Source: Nocardia aurantiaca
GTDB lineage: Bacteria > Actinomycetota > Actinomycetes > Mycobacteriales > Mycobacteriaceae
Direction: 5' to 3'
NCBI RefSeq assembly: GCF_009708175.1
Contig: NZ_WMBB01000003.1
Coordinates: 524,855 to 588,854 of the forward strand
DNA: 64,000 nt
Position 1 is the first letter of the stretch. Each line of letters begins with the position of its first letter. Positions 29,100-38,269 of the stretch are shown in pieces. The notes beneath the pieces are model-generated. The model saw nothing but the letters and a program-made list of their open reading frames with translations, was not told where the DNA came from and did no database searches. A program made the translations under genes and the position numbers.

Positions 29100-29939
29100 C
29101 TAGTCTCCGATCTCGGCGGCCCGCTGGTCTTGGACGAATGGGAACTCCTCGCTCTCCCGCCACATCGACGGCGGCATGCCGGCCAGCTCCCGCCACTCCC
29201 GGGCCATGTGCGCCTGGTCGTAATACCCGGCCACGGCCGCCACCTCGGCGAGCGGAGGCGGCACGGACTCGCGCAGCAGGCGGTGCGAGCGTTCGAAGCG
29301 GGCCACCCGGACGGCGTCCTTGGGGGTGATGCCGAACTCGGCGCTGAACCGACTGCCCAGATGCCTTCGGCTCCAGCCGATCTCGTCGGCGACCTCGGCG
29401 ACCCGCACCGCCGGGTCTGGACCGGACAGTAGTGTCCAGGCGTGGGCGAGCTCGCCGTCCCAGTGCACCGGATCCACACGGCGGAGCAGGATTTCGTCGA
29501 TGACGGCGAACCGCTGCGACCACGCGCGCAACAGGGACAGCCGCTCCCGCAGCTCCGCGGCGCGCGGCCCGAGCACGTCCGCCAGATTCACGATCCACGA
29601 CCCGAGCGCAGCCGCGGGCATCCCGAACAGCGCGCGGCAGCCGCGTGGAGTCAGGTTCAGCTGCACCCCGTGCTGGAATCCGTGGTGCGCGATCACCGCG
29701 GGCCGCACCGTGAGCCCGCTGGCCAGCATGTCCCAGTGGCCGCCCGCCTGTTCCGGATGCGAGGACACCGGCACGTGGATGGGTTCGTCGATGGTGATGA
29801 TCACGGTCAGCACCGACCCCGGCATGCCCACATGCGTGCCCGGTGCGAATCCGTGCAGCAGGTAGCCCTCGTAGCCGAGGACGTACGCGCGCAATCGCGG
29901 GTCGGGCACTCCCGACGCGCCTTCGGACACGCCTGCCAT
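29100..29939 (-). CDS. AraC family transcriptional regulator
   Basis: A 279-residue regulator. The C-terminal third has two helix-turn-helix motifs: VAEVADEIGWSRRHLGSRFSAEFG and LAEVAAVAGYYDQAHMAREWRELAG, the second ending in the family-typical MPPSMWR. The N-terminal part (residues 1-150) is a cupin-like sensor. ATG 29939 begins at MAGVSEGASG. It shares an operon with the VOC gene and probably controls it. Confidence 0.9.
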   Translation of the reverse strand: MAGVSEGASGVPDPRLRAYVLGYEGYLLHGFAPGTHVGMPGSVLTVIITIDEPIHVPVSSHPEQAGGHWDMLASGLTVRPAVIAHHGFQHGVQLNLTPRGCRALFGMPAAALGSWIVNLADVLGPRAAELRERLSLLRAWSQRFAVIDEILLRRVDPVHWDGELAHAWTLLSGPDPAVRVAEVADEIGWSRRHLGSRFSAEFGITPKDAVRVARFERSHRLLRESVPPPLAEVAAVAGYYDQAHMAREWRELAGMPPSMWRESEEFPFVQDQRAAEIGD

Positions 29940-30066
29940 GTGGTCCACCCTAGGACGATCACCCCGGTGCGCGAAGCTCCCGCCCGGAACCGGTCTATCT
30001 CGCGAATCGTTGTCGGGGTGCCATAGAGTTTCGGTCGGAGGACCGCACGGAGAAGGGTTGTCGTCG

Positions 30067-30783
30067 ATGTTCAAGGCCGGGCTCGAAAAAGCGGTCGTCT
30101 CGCTGCTCGACAACGGGTCCCAGGTACAGGCCCCCGCTGTCGCGAAATACGTGGGCAAGCTGCGGGACGCGCACCCGGATGAAACGCCCGGGCAGATCAT
30201 CGCCCGCATCGAGAAGCTCTACCTCAATACCGTGACCACCTCCGGCACGGCGGTCGGCGCGACCGCGGCGGTGCCGGGCGTCGGAACGGTGGCCTCGGTG
30301 GCGGCCATGAGCGCGGAGACCGCCTTCTTCCTGGAGGCGTCCGCGGTGTTCACCCTGGCCGTGGCGACCGTGCACGGGATCGCGCCCCACGACAAGGAGC
30401 GCCGCCGCGCGCTGGTGCTGGCCGTGGTGCTCGGCGAGAGCGGCATGGAGATCGTGGAGAAGAGCGTCGGCTACTCGGCCAAGAACTGGGGCAGCCTGCT
30501 GGCCGGCAAGATCCCGGGTCTCAGCGCGATGAACGATTCGCTGCTCAAGCGGTTCATGATCCAGTTCATCGCCAAACGCGGCGCGCTCATGGTCGGCAAG
30601 GTGATCCCGGCCGGAATCGGCGCGGCGATCGGCGGATTGGGCAACCGGGCGCTGGGCCGCGGCGTGGTCGACAATGCCCGCAAGGCCTTCGGCGCGCCGC
30701 CGCTGACCTGGCCGCAGCCCCTGATCATCGACGCCGATCCGCTGCCCGCGGTGGAGGCGCCGACCTGGAACCGGCAGCCATGA
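30067..30783 (+). CDS. EcsC-like protein
   Basis: A 238-residue protein with several Ala/Gly/Val-rich hydrophobic stretches (GTAVGATAAVPGVGTVASVAAM, FFLEASAVFTLAVATVHG, VIPAGIGAAIGGLGNRALG) as in EcsC-family proteins, which are membrane associated and often lie near ABC transporters. Here it is the first gene of a set with an ABC ATPase whose ATG overlaps its stop (ATGA) and a permease further on. ATG 30067 has GGAGAAGGG upstream. Function of the family is poorly defined. Confidence 0.7.
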   Translation: MFKAGLEKAVVSLLDNGSQVQAPAVAKYVGKLRDAHPDETPGQIIARIEKLYLNTVTTSGTAVGATAAVPGVGTVASVAAMSAETAFFLEASAVFTLAVATVHGIAPHDKERRRALVLAVVLGESGMEIVEKSVGYSAKNWGSLLAGKIPGLSAMNDSLLKRFMIQFIAKRGALMVGKVIPAGIGAAIGGLGNRALGRGVVDNARKAFGAPPLTWPQPLIIDADPLPAVEAPTWNRQP

Positions 30784-31727
30784 GCGCCCGCCCGCTCGCC
30801 TTCGCCGCCGGCGGCCTGACCAAGACCTTCGACACCGTCACCGCCGTCGAGGACGTGAGTTTCGTGGTGCCCGCCGGCAAGGTGGCCGCCCTGGTGGGCC
30901 CGCACGGCGCGGGCAAGTCCACGGTGCTGCGCATGCTGCTCGGACTGCTCACCCCCACCTCCGGCACGGCGAGCGTGGGCGGCCCCGGCTCCGGGATACG
31001 GGCCGGACGCCAGGTGGTGGGCGCCATGCTCGTCCCGCGCGGCCTGCATCCGGCCCGCCGGGTGGAAGCCCAGCTGCGCGTATACGCCTGCGCCGCAGGC
31101 GTTTCCGCGAGCCGGGTCGAGGAGCTGCTGACACTGGTCGGGCTCACCGAGGCCTCCGGCCGGCGCATCGGCACGTTATCCGAGGGCATGCAGACCCGGC
31201 TGGCGCTGGCGGTCGCGCTGCTCGGCTCGCCGCCGCTGCTGGTGCTCGACGATCCTGCCGCCGGTCTCGATATCGGCGAAACCGCCTGGCTCAACGATTA
31301 CCTGCGCGGCCACGCCCGTCGCGGCGGCACCGTGCTGCTCACCTCGCGCACGCTGAGCACCGTGCTGCCCATCGCCGACGAGCTCATCGTGCTGGACCGC
31401 GGCCATATCGCCTTCCAGGGCAGCCCGGCCCGGCTGCGCCGCAGCCACCCGGACCGGCTGCTGGTCAAGGCGTCCAGCCCGATCGCGCTGGCGACCACGC
31501 TGGCCGCACAGGGTTTCACCGATGCGGTCATGCGACCCGACGGCCGCCTGGCCGTCGCGGAAACCTCACTGTCCCAACTGGAATCGGCCGCCTCGACCGC
31601 CCGCGTCCAGCTCACCGAGATCACCCCCGAACATATTCATCCCGACCAGGTCCTGGCCGCACTCACCCACACCGGGCCTCCGGCCCCCGCCTACCCGGGT
31701 CCGGCCGCCTACCGGACCTATCGGTGA
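30780..31727 (+). CDS. ABC transporter ATP-binding protein with atypical catalytic motifs
   Basis: A 315-residue ABC ATPase of the multidrug/daunorubicin type. Walker A GPHGAGKST is intact. The signature reads LSEGMQTRLALA instead of LSGGQ-like, Walker B reads LLVLDDPAAGLD with Asp where the catalytic Glu is expected, and the H-loop region reads LLTSRTLSTV with Arg in place of His. These three changes together suggest slow or no ATP hydrolysis. It overlaps the EcsC-like gene by four bases; the permease gene starts 250 bases later in the same direction. Confidence 0.85.
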   Translation: MSARPLAFAAGGLTKTFDTVTAVEDVSFVVPAGKVAALVGPHGAGKSTVLRMLLGLLTPTSGTASVGGPGSGIRAGRQVVGAMLVPRGLHPARRVEAQLRVYACAAGVSASRVEELLTLVGLTEASGRRIGTLSEGMQTRLALAVALLGSPPLLVLDDPAAGLDIGETAWLNDYLRGHARRGGTVLLTSRTLSTVLPIADELIVLDRGHIAFQGSPARLRRSHPDRLLVKASSPIALATTLAAQGFTDAVMRPDGRLAVAETSLSQLESAASTARVQLTEITPEHIHPDQVLAALTHTGPPAPAYPGPAAYRTYR

Positions 31728-31977
31728 AGCCGTTGTGCCGCATCGGTATCCGCCACCGGCCGGCTGAGCCCACGGGTGAGAGCCCCTCCCCGCCCGGCTC
31801 GCGGAGCCCGTCTCGTCATCGTGTCCCGGTCTCGGCCGGGACCTCCGCCACCGCCGTGAGTTCCAGCCGAGGCCACACCGGAACGGCGAGGTGCGGGCCG
31901 GGGCGGGCCGGCCGTCGGCTGCTCGACCGGGCCGCACGGATACGCCGGACCGATGACCTTCCACGAAAGGACGCTCG

Positions 31978-32763
31978 ATGATCCTCAGTGTGCCGCCGGA
32001 GGTGGCCCGGGCCGCGAATTCCGAAGTGCGGAAGGTGACTTCGGTGCGGTTGAACTGGCTGATCGGCGGCGGGGTCGTCGCGGCGGGACTGCTGGCGTTC
32101 CTGGCGCTCGGCACCGGCTTCCAGCCCGGCGAGCACGCGCAGGGGTTCGCCACCGGATCCGGCTGGGCCGCGCTGCTGACCACCTGGGTGCTGGTGCTGA
32201 CGGTGGCGGCCGCCGCCGCCTTCGGGGCGCTCGGTTCCGGATCGGAGTTCCGCTACGGATCGCTCGCGGTGAGTTCCCTGTTCACGCCCGACCGGACCCT
32301 GCTGCTCGGCGCGAAACTGGCGGTGGCGGCGGCATTCTCGCTCGGCACCGTACTGGTGATGGAGGTGCTGGGCTGGGCCGCCATGCGGCTGGCCGGCGGC
32401 TCCCGGGTGCCCATGGACGGCGGCTTCTTCGGCGTGCTGATCGGGGTGGCGCTGGCGGCCCTGTGCTGGGCGGTGATCGGCACCTCCGTCGGTTTCGTGC
32501 TGCGCTCACCGACGCAGGCGCTGGCCGCCGTGCTCGGGTGGGCCGTTCTCGAACCGCTGGTCTGGATCACCGCGCGCGCCATCGGATTCGGCGGGCTGGC
32601 GGCGCTCCTGCCGGTGTCCTCCACCGTCGGGGCGATCAGCGGCGGCCGCTACGCCAAGAACGCACTCATCGCGCCCACCCCGGCCGCCATGGCGCTGATG
32701 GTGCTGTGGAGCGCCGCGGCGGGCGCGGGCGCCTGGTGGTTCCTCACCCGCCGCGATATCTGA
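31978..32763 (+). CDS. ABC transporter permease (ABC-2 type)
   Basis: A 261-residue membrane protein with about six hydrophobic segments: LIGGGVVAAGLLAFLALG, ALLTTWVLVLTVAAAAAFGALG, LAVAAAFSLGTVLVMEVLG, ALAALCWAVIGTSVGFVL, LAAVLGWAVLEPLVW and a C-terminal AAMALMVLWSAAAGAGAWWFL followed by TRRDI. This is the permease partner expected for the preceding ATPase. ATG 31978 has AAAGGA upstream. The 250-bp gap between the two genes holds only a weak 7-bp hairpin (31823-31829/31836-31842). Confidence 0.85.
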   Translation: MILSVPPEVARAANSEVRKVTSVRLNWLIGGGVVAAGLLAFLALGTGFQPGEHAQGFATGSGWAALLTTWVLVLTVAAAAAFGALGSGSEFRYGSLAVSSLFTPDRTLLLGAKLAVAAAFSLGTVLVMEVLGWAAMRLAGGSRVPMDGGFFGVLIGVALAALCWAVIGTSVGFVLRSPTQALAAVLGWAVLEPLVWITARAIGFGGLAALLPVSSTVGAISGGRYAKNALIAPTPAAMALMVLWSAAAGAGAWWFLTRRDI

Positions 32764-32919
32764 TCGGACCCGGTCGGCGAAGGGCCGGCGCCACACCTCG
32801 TGATCGGTGCCCGGACCGCCGGGTGTCCGCACCGTACGTCGCGGTGAGGGCCGATGGCGGTGGTTGGTCTTCATCGGTTCATCGGCCCCTCTGCTCGGCG
32901 GAGGTGGAGCAGTCCGCGA

Positions 32920-34716
32920 TCAGGCCGGCTCGTGCACGTGCGCGGGACGTTCCTGTGCGTAGAGCGCCGCGATCTCCTCGGCATACTTCTCCGCGATGAC
33001 CCGGCGCTTGAGTTTCATCGTCGGCGTCAACTCGTCGCCACCGGGCTCCCAGAAGGTGGGCAGGATACGGAACCGGCGGATCTGCTCGACCCGCGAGAGC
33101 GTGGCGTTGCCCGCGGCGATGCCGGCCGCGATCTGCGCGACGACGTGCTCGTCGGTGGCGAGGGCGGCGGGAGAGACGTCGGTGCGGCCGGACTGCGCGG
33201 CGTAGGGCCCCACGGTCTCGGCGTCGAGCACGATGAGCGCGGTGTTGTACGGCTTGCCGTCCCCGACGGCCGCCATCGCCCCGATCAGCGGAGTCGCGGC
33301 CTTGACCGCGTTCTCTATGTTCGCGGGCGACATGTTCTTGCCGGAGGCGTTGATGATCAACTCCTTCTTCCGGTCGACCACGCTCAGGAAGCCCTCGGCA
33401 TCGATCGTGATCACGTCGCCGGTGCTCAGCCAGCCGTCGTCGTCCACCGCCTCGGCGGTCTTCTCCGGCTCGCCGCGATAGCCCTTCATCACGAGCGGGC
33501 CGCGGACCAGCAGCTCGCCGTCGTCGGCCCGCTTCGCCTCCATGCCGGGCAGCAGCCTGCCGACGGTGCCCAGTCTGGCGTCGCGCGGATGGCTCACGCT
33601 GCACAGGCAGGTCAGCTCGGACATGCCCCAGATCTCCGCGATCGGGATGCCGAGACCGGCGAAGAAACCCAAGGTCTGCCGGGGAATGGGCGCGGCGCCC
33701 GAGATCGCCCACCGCACCTGGTCCAGCCCGATCTTCGCGCGCAGCGCCGAGAGGACCAGGTCGTCGGCTCTGGCCCATTCCGCGGCCGCGTTCTCGGGGA
33801 GCGGCCGTCCATCGAGTAGGTGGTGGCTGCGTTCGGCGGCCACCGACAGGGCCCAGCGCATCGCCGCCCGGCGAGTTTCGTCGGGTTCGTTCGCCACCGC
33901 GTATTCGATGCCGGCCTTCAGCTTCTCCCAGACCCGCGGGACCGCTCCCCAGATCGTGGGGTGCAGGTCGGCCAAGGCGGAACCGATCTCTTTGGCGTCG
34001 GCGACGCAGGTGATCTGGGTGCCGAACACCTCCTGGAAGTACAGGGAGGTCAACCGGTCGGCGATGTGCGCGCTGGGCATGTAGGAGGTGATGGTGTCGC
34101 CGAACTCGATGTCGAGGACCTCGGCGACGGCGTAGCACTCGAACATCAGATTCGCGTGCGTCGTCTCGACGCCCTTCGGGTCGCCGGTGGTGCCGGAGGT
34201 GTAGATCAGGGTCGCCACGTCCTCGGGGCGCACCGCCCGCCACGTGGCTTCGAAATCGAAATCCGGTGTCGCGCAGGCCAAGAGGTCGGACACCGACATG
34301 GCATGGGCGGGGGCTTCGTCGAGGCAGACGATGTGGTCGAGTTTCGCGCCGCTGGCCCGCAGCCGGGGAACATGCTGCGGTTCACAGACGACCACCCGCG
34401 CGCCCGCGTTGTCCAGCACATAGGCCAGCTGTTCGGCGGAGAGCGTGTTGTACACCGAGAACGAGGTGGCGCCCAGATGCTGGGCGCCGACCTCGAGCGG
34501 ATAGAACTCGGTTCGGTTGGCCATCATCAGCGCGATCGTGTCGCCGTGGCGCACGCCCAGACCCGCGAGCCCGGCCGCGACCGCGCGCACACGCGCCGCG
34601 TACTGCCGCCAGGTGAGGGTCTGCCGGTCGCCGGGCGTGCGGAGGGCGACGGCGTCGGGGGCGAGCGCGGCGTTGTACTGGAACGCCGCGCAGAGGGTAC
34701 CGAAACGGGTGCTCAT
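32920..34716 (-). CDS. Long-chain fatty acid--CoA ligase (FadD)
   Basis: A 598-residue ANL-superfamily acyl-CoA synthetase with all key motifs: P-loop LIYTSGTTGDPKGVETTH, IWGMSELT, YRGEPEKTAE, WLSTGDVITIDAEGFLSVVDRKKELII and the C-terminal Lys in LTPTMKLKRR. It would activate a fatty acid with ATP and CoA. Last gene of the leftward mymA-like set, 25 bases after the esterase gene; the mycobacterial mymA locus also ends in a fadD (fadD13). ATG 34716 begins MSTRFGTL. Confidence 0.93.
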   Translation of the reverse strand: MSTRFGTLCAAFQYNAALAPDAVALRTPGDRQTLTWRQYAARVRAVAAGLAGLGVRHGDTIALMMANRTEFYPLEVGAQHLGATSFSVYNTLSAEQLAYVLDNAGARVVVCEPQHVPRLRASGAKLDHIVCLDEAPAHAMSVSDLLACATPDFDFEATWRAVRPEDVATLIYTSGTTGDPKGVETTHANLMFECYAVAEVLDIEFGDTITSYMPSAHIADRLTSLYFQEVFGTQITCVADAKEIGSALADLHPTIWGAVPRVWEKLKAGIEYAVANEPDETRRAAMRWALSVAAERSHHLLDGRPLPENAAAEWARADDLVLSALRAKIGLDQVRWAISGAAPIPRQTLGFFAGLGIPIAEIWGMSELTCLCSVSHPRDARLGTVGRLLPGMEAKRADDGELLVRGPLVMKGYRGEPEKTAEAVDDDGWLSTGDVITIDAEGFLSVVDRKKELIINASGKNMSPANIENAVKAATPLIGAMAAVGDGKPYNTALIVLDAETVGPYAAQSGRTDVSPAALATDEHVVAQIAAGIAAGNATLSRVEQIRRFRILPTFWEPGGDELTPTMKLKRRVIAEKYAEEIAALYAQERPAHVHEPA

Positions 34717-34741
34717 GGTGTGGTCCTCGGGCTCAGACCGC

Positions 34742-35740
34742 CTACGCGGCGGCGGGATCGAGATGGGCGGCGACGAAACGGGCCGCCGCGCGGTAGGCGG
34801 ATCGTGATTCGGGCACGACGGCCGGCAGCGTGTGGAACACATGCAGCTGGCCGGGCCAGATGTGCAGCAGGCAGTGCGCTCCCGCGGCGCGCAGCCCGGC
34901 GGCGAGCGCGACGGCGTCGGCGGTGAAGAACTCGTCGTCGCCCACGTGGATGAGGGTCGGCGGCAGCGGGGTTCCCGCGACGGGCCGCAGCCGCAGTGGT
35001 TCCGCGGTGAACTGCGCGACGGCCGCGCGGGCCGCCCCAGGACCGATCAGGGTGTCCCGATGGGCAGACCGTTCCGCGATGTCCAAGGAGAGATCGGCCA
35101 TCGGCGAGAACAGCAGCAGGCATGCCGGGCGCGGATCACCCTGCGCCGCATGGGTTATCGCGAAGTCCGCGGCCAGGTATCCGCCCGCGGAGTCGCCGGC
35201 CAGCACGATGCGGTCGGGACGACAGCCCCGATTCAGCAGCCATCGGTAGGCCGCCACGACATCCTGGGACGCGGCCGGGTGCGGATGCTCCGGAGCGAGA
35301 CGGTAATCCAGCGTGAACACCGGCAGCCGGGTGGCCGTGGAAAGCCGCGCGGCGACGCCGCGGTAGGACCGGGATGAGCCGGCGACGAACCCGCCGCCGT
35401 GCACGTAGAGCACGGCGGCGTCGTCGCGTGTGGCACGCGGTCCGCGCACCCATTCGCCGCGAACCGGGCCGTCGGCGACGTCGTCGACGCTGGTGCCGCC
35501 GAGCACCGGCGCGGCCGCCCGCATGCCGTGCTCGAGCAGCGTGCGCGCGGGAGCGAGGGTGCGCTGGTCGACCGGGACGGCGGCCAGCACGTGCCGGACA
35601 CCGAGCAGAACCGAGACTTGACGAAGCGCCCGGGCCGCCGGCGAGGCCGGCGCCGCGGTGACGGTGTGATCCCGCGGGATCACACCCACCGTAACGAGTT
35701 CCTCGTGCCCCTCCCGGTGTTCACCGCCCCGGTCGGTCAC
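34742..35740 (-). CDS. Hormone-sensitive-lipase-type alpha/beta hydrolase (esterase)
   Basis: A 332-residue HSL-family esterase: oxyanion HGGGFVAGS, nucleophile GDSAGGYLA, acid in IHVGDDEFF, His in GQLHVFHTLP. The start is placed at GTG 35740, which overlaps the TGA of the SDR gene (GTGA), implying translational coupling; an internal GTG at VGVIPRDH is possible. The LipR gene holds the equivalent position in the mycobacterial mymA locus. Confidence 0.9.
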   Translation of the reverse strand: MTDRGGEHREGHEELVTVGVIPRDHTVTAAPASPAARALRQVSVLLGVRHVLAAVPVDQRTLAPARTLLEHGMRAAAPVLGGTSVDDVADGPVRGEWVRGPRATRDDAAVLYVHGGGFVAGSSRSYRGVAARLSTATRLPVFTLDYRLAPEHPHPAASQDVVAAYRWLLNRGCRPDRIVLAGDSAGGYLAADFAITHAAQGDPRPACLLLFSPMADLSLDIAERSAHRDTLIGPGAARAAVAQFTAEPLRLRPVAGTPLPPTLIHVGDDEFFTADAVALAAGLRAAGAHCLLHIWPGQLHVFHTLPAVVPESRSAYRAAARFVAAHLDPAAA

Positions 35741-36621
35741 GGCCGGGCCCGCTGCTCGACGCGCCGCACCAAGTCGTGCATTCGCGCGTCCTTGGCGAGA
35801 CGGCTGTCGAGCACGACGTTGACCGCGCCGCGCAGCAGGGCGTAGGGCTCCCACCCCAGCGGGGCGATGGTCCGCGGCGCGCGGCGAGCGATGCCGTCGG
35901 CGATGACGGCGGCCGCTTCGGTCGCGGTGATCCTGACGCTGAGCGGCCACGGCAGTAGGCTGTCCAGTTCGCGGCCGACGCTGTCGCGGTCGAGAGTGCT
36001 GTGCGTCATCTCGGTCTCCACGACGCCGAAGTACGACACGCCCGCGCTCGCGCCGAACGCGGCCAGCTCCACCCGCAAGGCGCGGCCCAGCTGCTCGACG
36101 GCGGCCTTGCTGATCATGTACGGCGATCCGGCCATTCCCGGCGCGAACGCCGCGCATGAGGAGACGACCACCACGTGTCCCCGATTGGCGACGATCTGGT
36201 CCAGCGCGGGGTGCACGGTGTTGTACACGCCGGTGAGGTTGATGGCCATCACCCGGTCGAACGCGGGTCCGGTCATGGTCCGCAAGGTCGCGGGCTCGGG
36301 CACGACACCCGCGTTGGCGACCACGATGTCCAGGCGGCCGAAATGGTCGATCACCTGGGCGACGGCGGTCTCCATCCCCTCCCGGTCGGCGACGTCGGCC
36401 CCGACTCCGAGCGCGTGCGAGCCGAGGTCCCGCGCGGCGGCCTCGGCCGCAGCGACATCGATGTCCACCACCGCGATCCGTGCGCCGCGCCGATGCAGGA
36501 TCGCGGCCAGTTCCCGGCCGATGCCCTGACCGGCGCCGGTGATCAGCGCCACCCGTCCGTCCACGTCGTAGCGGGCGCCGCCGAGACCGACCAGCCCGAG
36601 CAGCCCTCCGATGTCGATCAT
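35737..36621 (-). CDS. Short-chain dehydrogenase/reductase
   Basis: A 294-residue SDR: NAD(P)-binding ALITGAGQGIGREL, acidic residue in VVDIDVAAAE suggesting NAD preference, NAG motif VVANAGVV, catalytic Ser in VVVSSCAAF and YxxxK in YMISKAAVE. The C-terminal extension includes a short hydrophobic segment (YALLRGAVNVVLDS). It overlaps both neighbours by four bases (ATGA, GTGA). Probably interconverts an alcohol and ketone before or after the monooxygenase step, as SadH does in the mymA locus. Confidence 0.92.
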   Translation of the reverse strand: MIDIGGLLGLVGLGGARYDVDGRVALITGAGQGIGRELAAILHRRGARIAVVDIDVAAAEAAARDLGSHALGVGADVADREGMETAVAQVIDHFGRLDIVVANAGVVPEPATLRTMTGPAFDRVMAINLTGVYNTVHPALDQIVANRGHVVVVSSCAAFAPGMAGSPYMISKAAVEQLGRALRVELAAFGASAGVSYFGVVETEMTHSTLDRDSVGRELDSLLPWPLSVRITATEAAAVIADGIARRAPRTIAPLGWEPYALLRGAVNVVLDSRLAKDARMHDLVRRVEQRARP

Positions 36622-38081
36622 GCGTTCACCGCGTAGGACTCGGCGTCGAAACCGGCGGTGCGGCGGCGGTATTCGAAGCTCCAGTTCGGGTACAGGCCCG
36701 CGTTGAGGCCGTCGGGGGTGGTGTAGTACGTCTGGCATCCGCCGGTGAGCCAGACCGTCGAGGTGCTGCGTTCCCGCATCTCCTCGACGAATCGCTCCTG
36801 GACCTGCGGCCGCAGTTCGACCCGGCGCGCGCCGTTGCGGCGCATCGTGCTCAGAGCGTCGACGATGTAGGCGATCTGGGATTCGATCATGTAGATCGCC
36901 GACTGGTTGCCCGCCGCCCCGAACGGGCCCAGGGTGCAGAAGAAGTTGGGGAATCCGGCCAGCGCGATGCCGAGGTAGCTCTGTGGCTGCTGGTGATACA
37001 GCTGCGCCAGCGTGCTGCCGTCGCGTCCGTGGTAGCGGTCGAAGACCGACGGGATCGGCTTGAAACCGGTGCCGAAGATGATGGTGTCCACCGCGTGCTC
37101 GGAACCGTCACGCAGCACGATCGAGTGCGGCCGGATCTCCGCGATGGACTCGGTGATCACGTCGACGTTCGGCTGGTCCAGCGCCGGGAAATAGGTGTCG
37201 GAGAAGATCGCGCGTTTGCAGCCGATCACGTAGTCCGGGGTCAGTTTCGCGCGCAGTCGCGGGTCGCGCACCTGCCGCCGCAGGTGCAGCTTGGAGATGG
37301 CCTCGTAGGGGTGGCGGAAGCGCTTGTCCACCAATGAGATCAGGCCGAAGGTCTCGATGGTGGCGTACCAGCCGCCGCGAATCGCCTTCTGCACCACGGG
37401 CAGAGTGCGCAACAGGAATCGCTCGGCGCCGAGCGTGGCGCGGTCCATCCGGGGCACGATCCAGGGGGCGGAGCGCTGGAAGAGCAGGAGCTCGCCGACC
37501 TTCGGCTGGATCTCGGGCACGAACTGCACGGCGGAAGCGCCGGTGCCGATCACCGCGACTCGTTCACCGGTGAGGTCGTGACCGTGGTCCCAGTGCAGCG
37601 AATGAAACGCCCTGCCCGCGAACGTGTCCAGCCCCGGCAGGTCCGGATACTTCGCTTCGGCGAAGACCCCGGCCGCTGACAGCAGGAAATCGGCCGTGAG
37701 CAGGCCCCGGGAGGTCTCGATCCGCCAGACGGAGGCGTCCTCGTCCCAGCGGGCGTCCAGTACCTCGGCGCCGAACCGGATGTGCTGGACCACGTCGAAC
37801 CGCTGCGCGACCGAGCGGATGTACTCGAGGATCTCCGGCTGCTTGCCGTAGGTGCGCGACCAGTTCGGGTTGGGGGCGAAGGAATAGCTGTACAGATTCG
37901 AGGGGACATCGCACGCGCAGCCGGGGTAGTTGTTCGCCTGCCAGGTGCCGCCGAGGTCGTCCGCGCGTTCCAGGATCACCAGGTCGTCGAACCCGGCCTC
38001 GCGGAGTTTGACGGCCAAGCCGATGCCGCCGAATCCGGCGCCGACGATGGCGATGTCGGTGTGCTCGATGGCTGCGCTCAC
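36618..38081 (-). CDS. Baeyer-Villiger-type flavin monooxygenase
   Basis: A 487-residue class B flavoprotein monooxygenase. FAD site VGAGFGGIGLAVKLREAG, BVMO fingerprint region FAGRAFHSLHWDHGHDLTG, second dinucleotide site VAVIGTGASAVQ, and FGTGFKPIPS. It would insert oxygen next to a carbonyl or oxidise a heteroatom using NADPH and O2. Closest in context to MymA (EthA-like) of mycobacteria. It overlaps the SDR gene by four bases; upstream is a 188-bp gap to the reductase gene, with no separate gene in it but possible promoter sequence. Confidence 0.93.
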   Translation of the reverse strand: MSAAIEHTDIAIVGAGFGGIGLAVKLREAGFDDLVILERADDLGGTWQANNYPGCACDVPSNLYSYSFAPNPNWSRTYGKQPEILEYIRSVAQRFDVVQHIRFGAEVLDARWDEDASVWRIETSRGLLTADFLLSAAGVFAEAKYPDLPGLDTFAGRAFHSLHWDHGHDLTGERVAVIGTGASAVQFVPEIQPKVGELLLFQRSAPWIVPRMDRATLGAERFLLRTLPVVQKAIRGGWYATIETFGLISLVDKRFRHPYEAISKLHLRRQVRDPRLRAKLTPDYVIGCKRAIFSDTYFPALDQPNVDVITESIAEIRPHSIVLRDGSEHAVDTIIFGTGFKPIPSVFDRYHGRDGSTLAQLYHQQPQSYLGIALAGFPNFFCTLGPFGAAGNQSAIYMIESQIAYIVDALSTMRRNGARRVELRPQVQERFVEEMRERSTSTVWLTGGCQTYYTTPDGLNAGLYPNWSFEYRRRTAGFDAESYAVNA

Positions 38082-38269
38082 CGGGGGTTCCTTCCGTGCA
38101 GTACCGCGATCGACGTGTCGAGGTCAACGTCGACGGCACTGGTCCGCCGGGACGTTGTCAACGGCAGCGGCGGAACACGTTGCTGGGTGGTGGCTTTGGC
38201 GTAGGCGAATTCCTGGAGGCCGTCCGCCGGATTGGGGGAAAGCTTGGACAACGTCGTCCCTTCTCGGTG

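Noticed and set aside
31823..31842. Hairpin between the ABC ATPase and permease genes as a terminator
   Set aside because: Only a 7-bp stem with no U run; too weak in GC-rich DNA to call.
35741..36157. N-terminal extension of the HSL-type esterase
   Set aside because: It overlaps the SDR gene in another frame on the same strand and is Arg-rich; the GTGA junction at 35740 gives a natural start.
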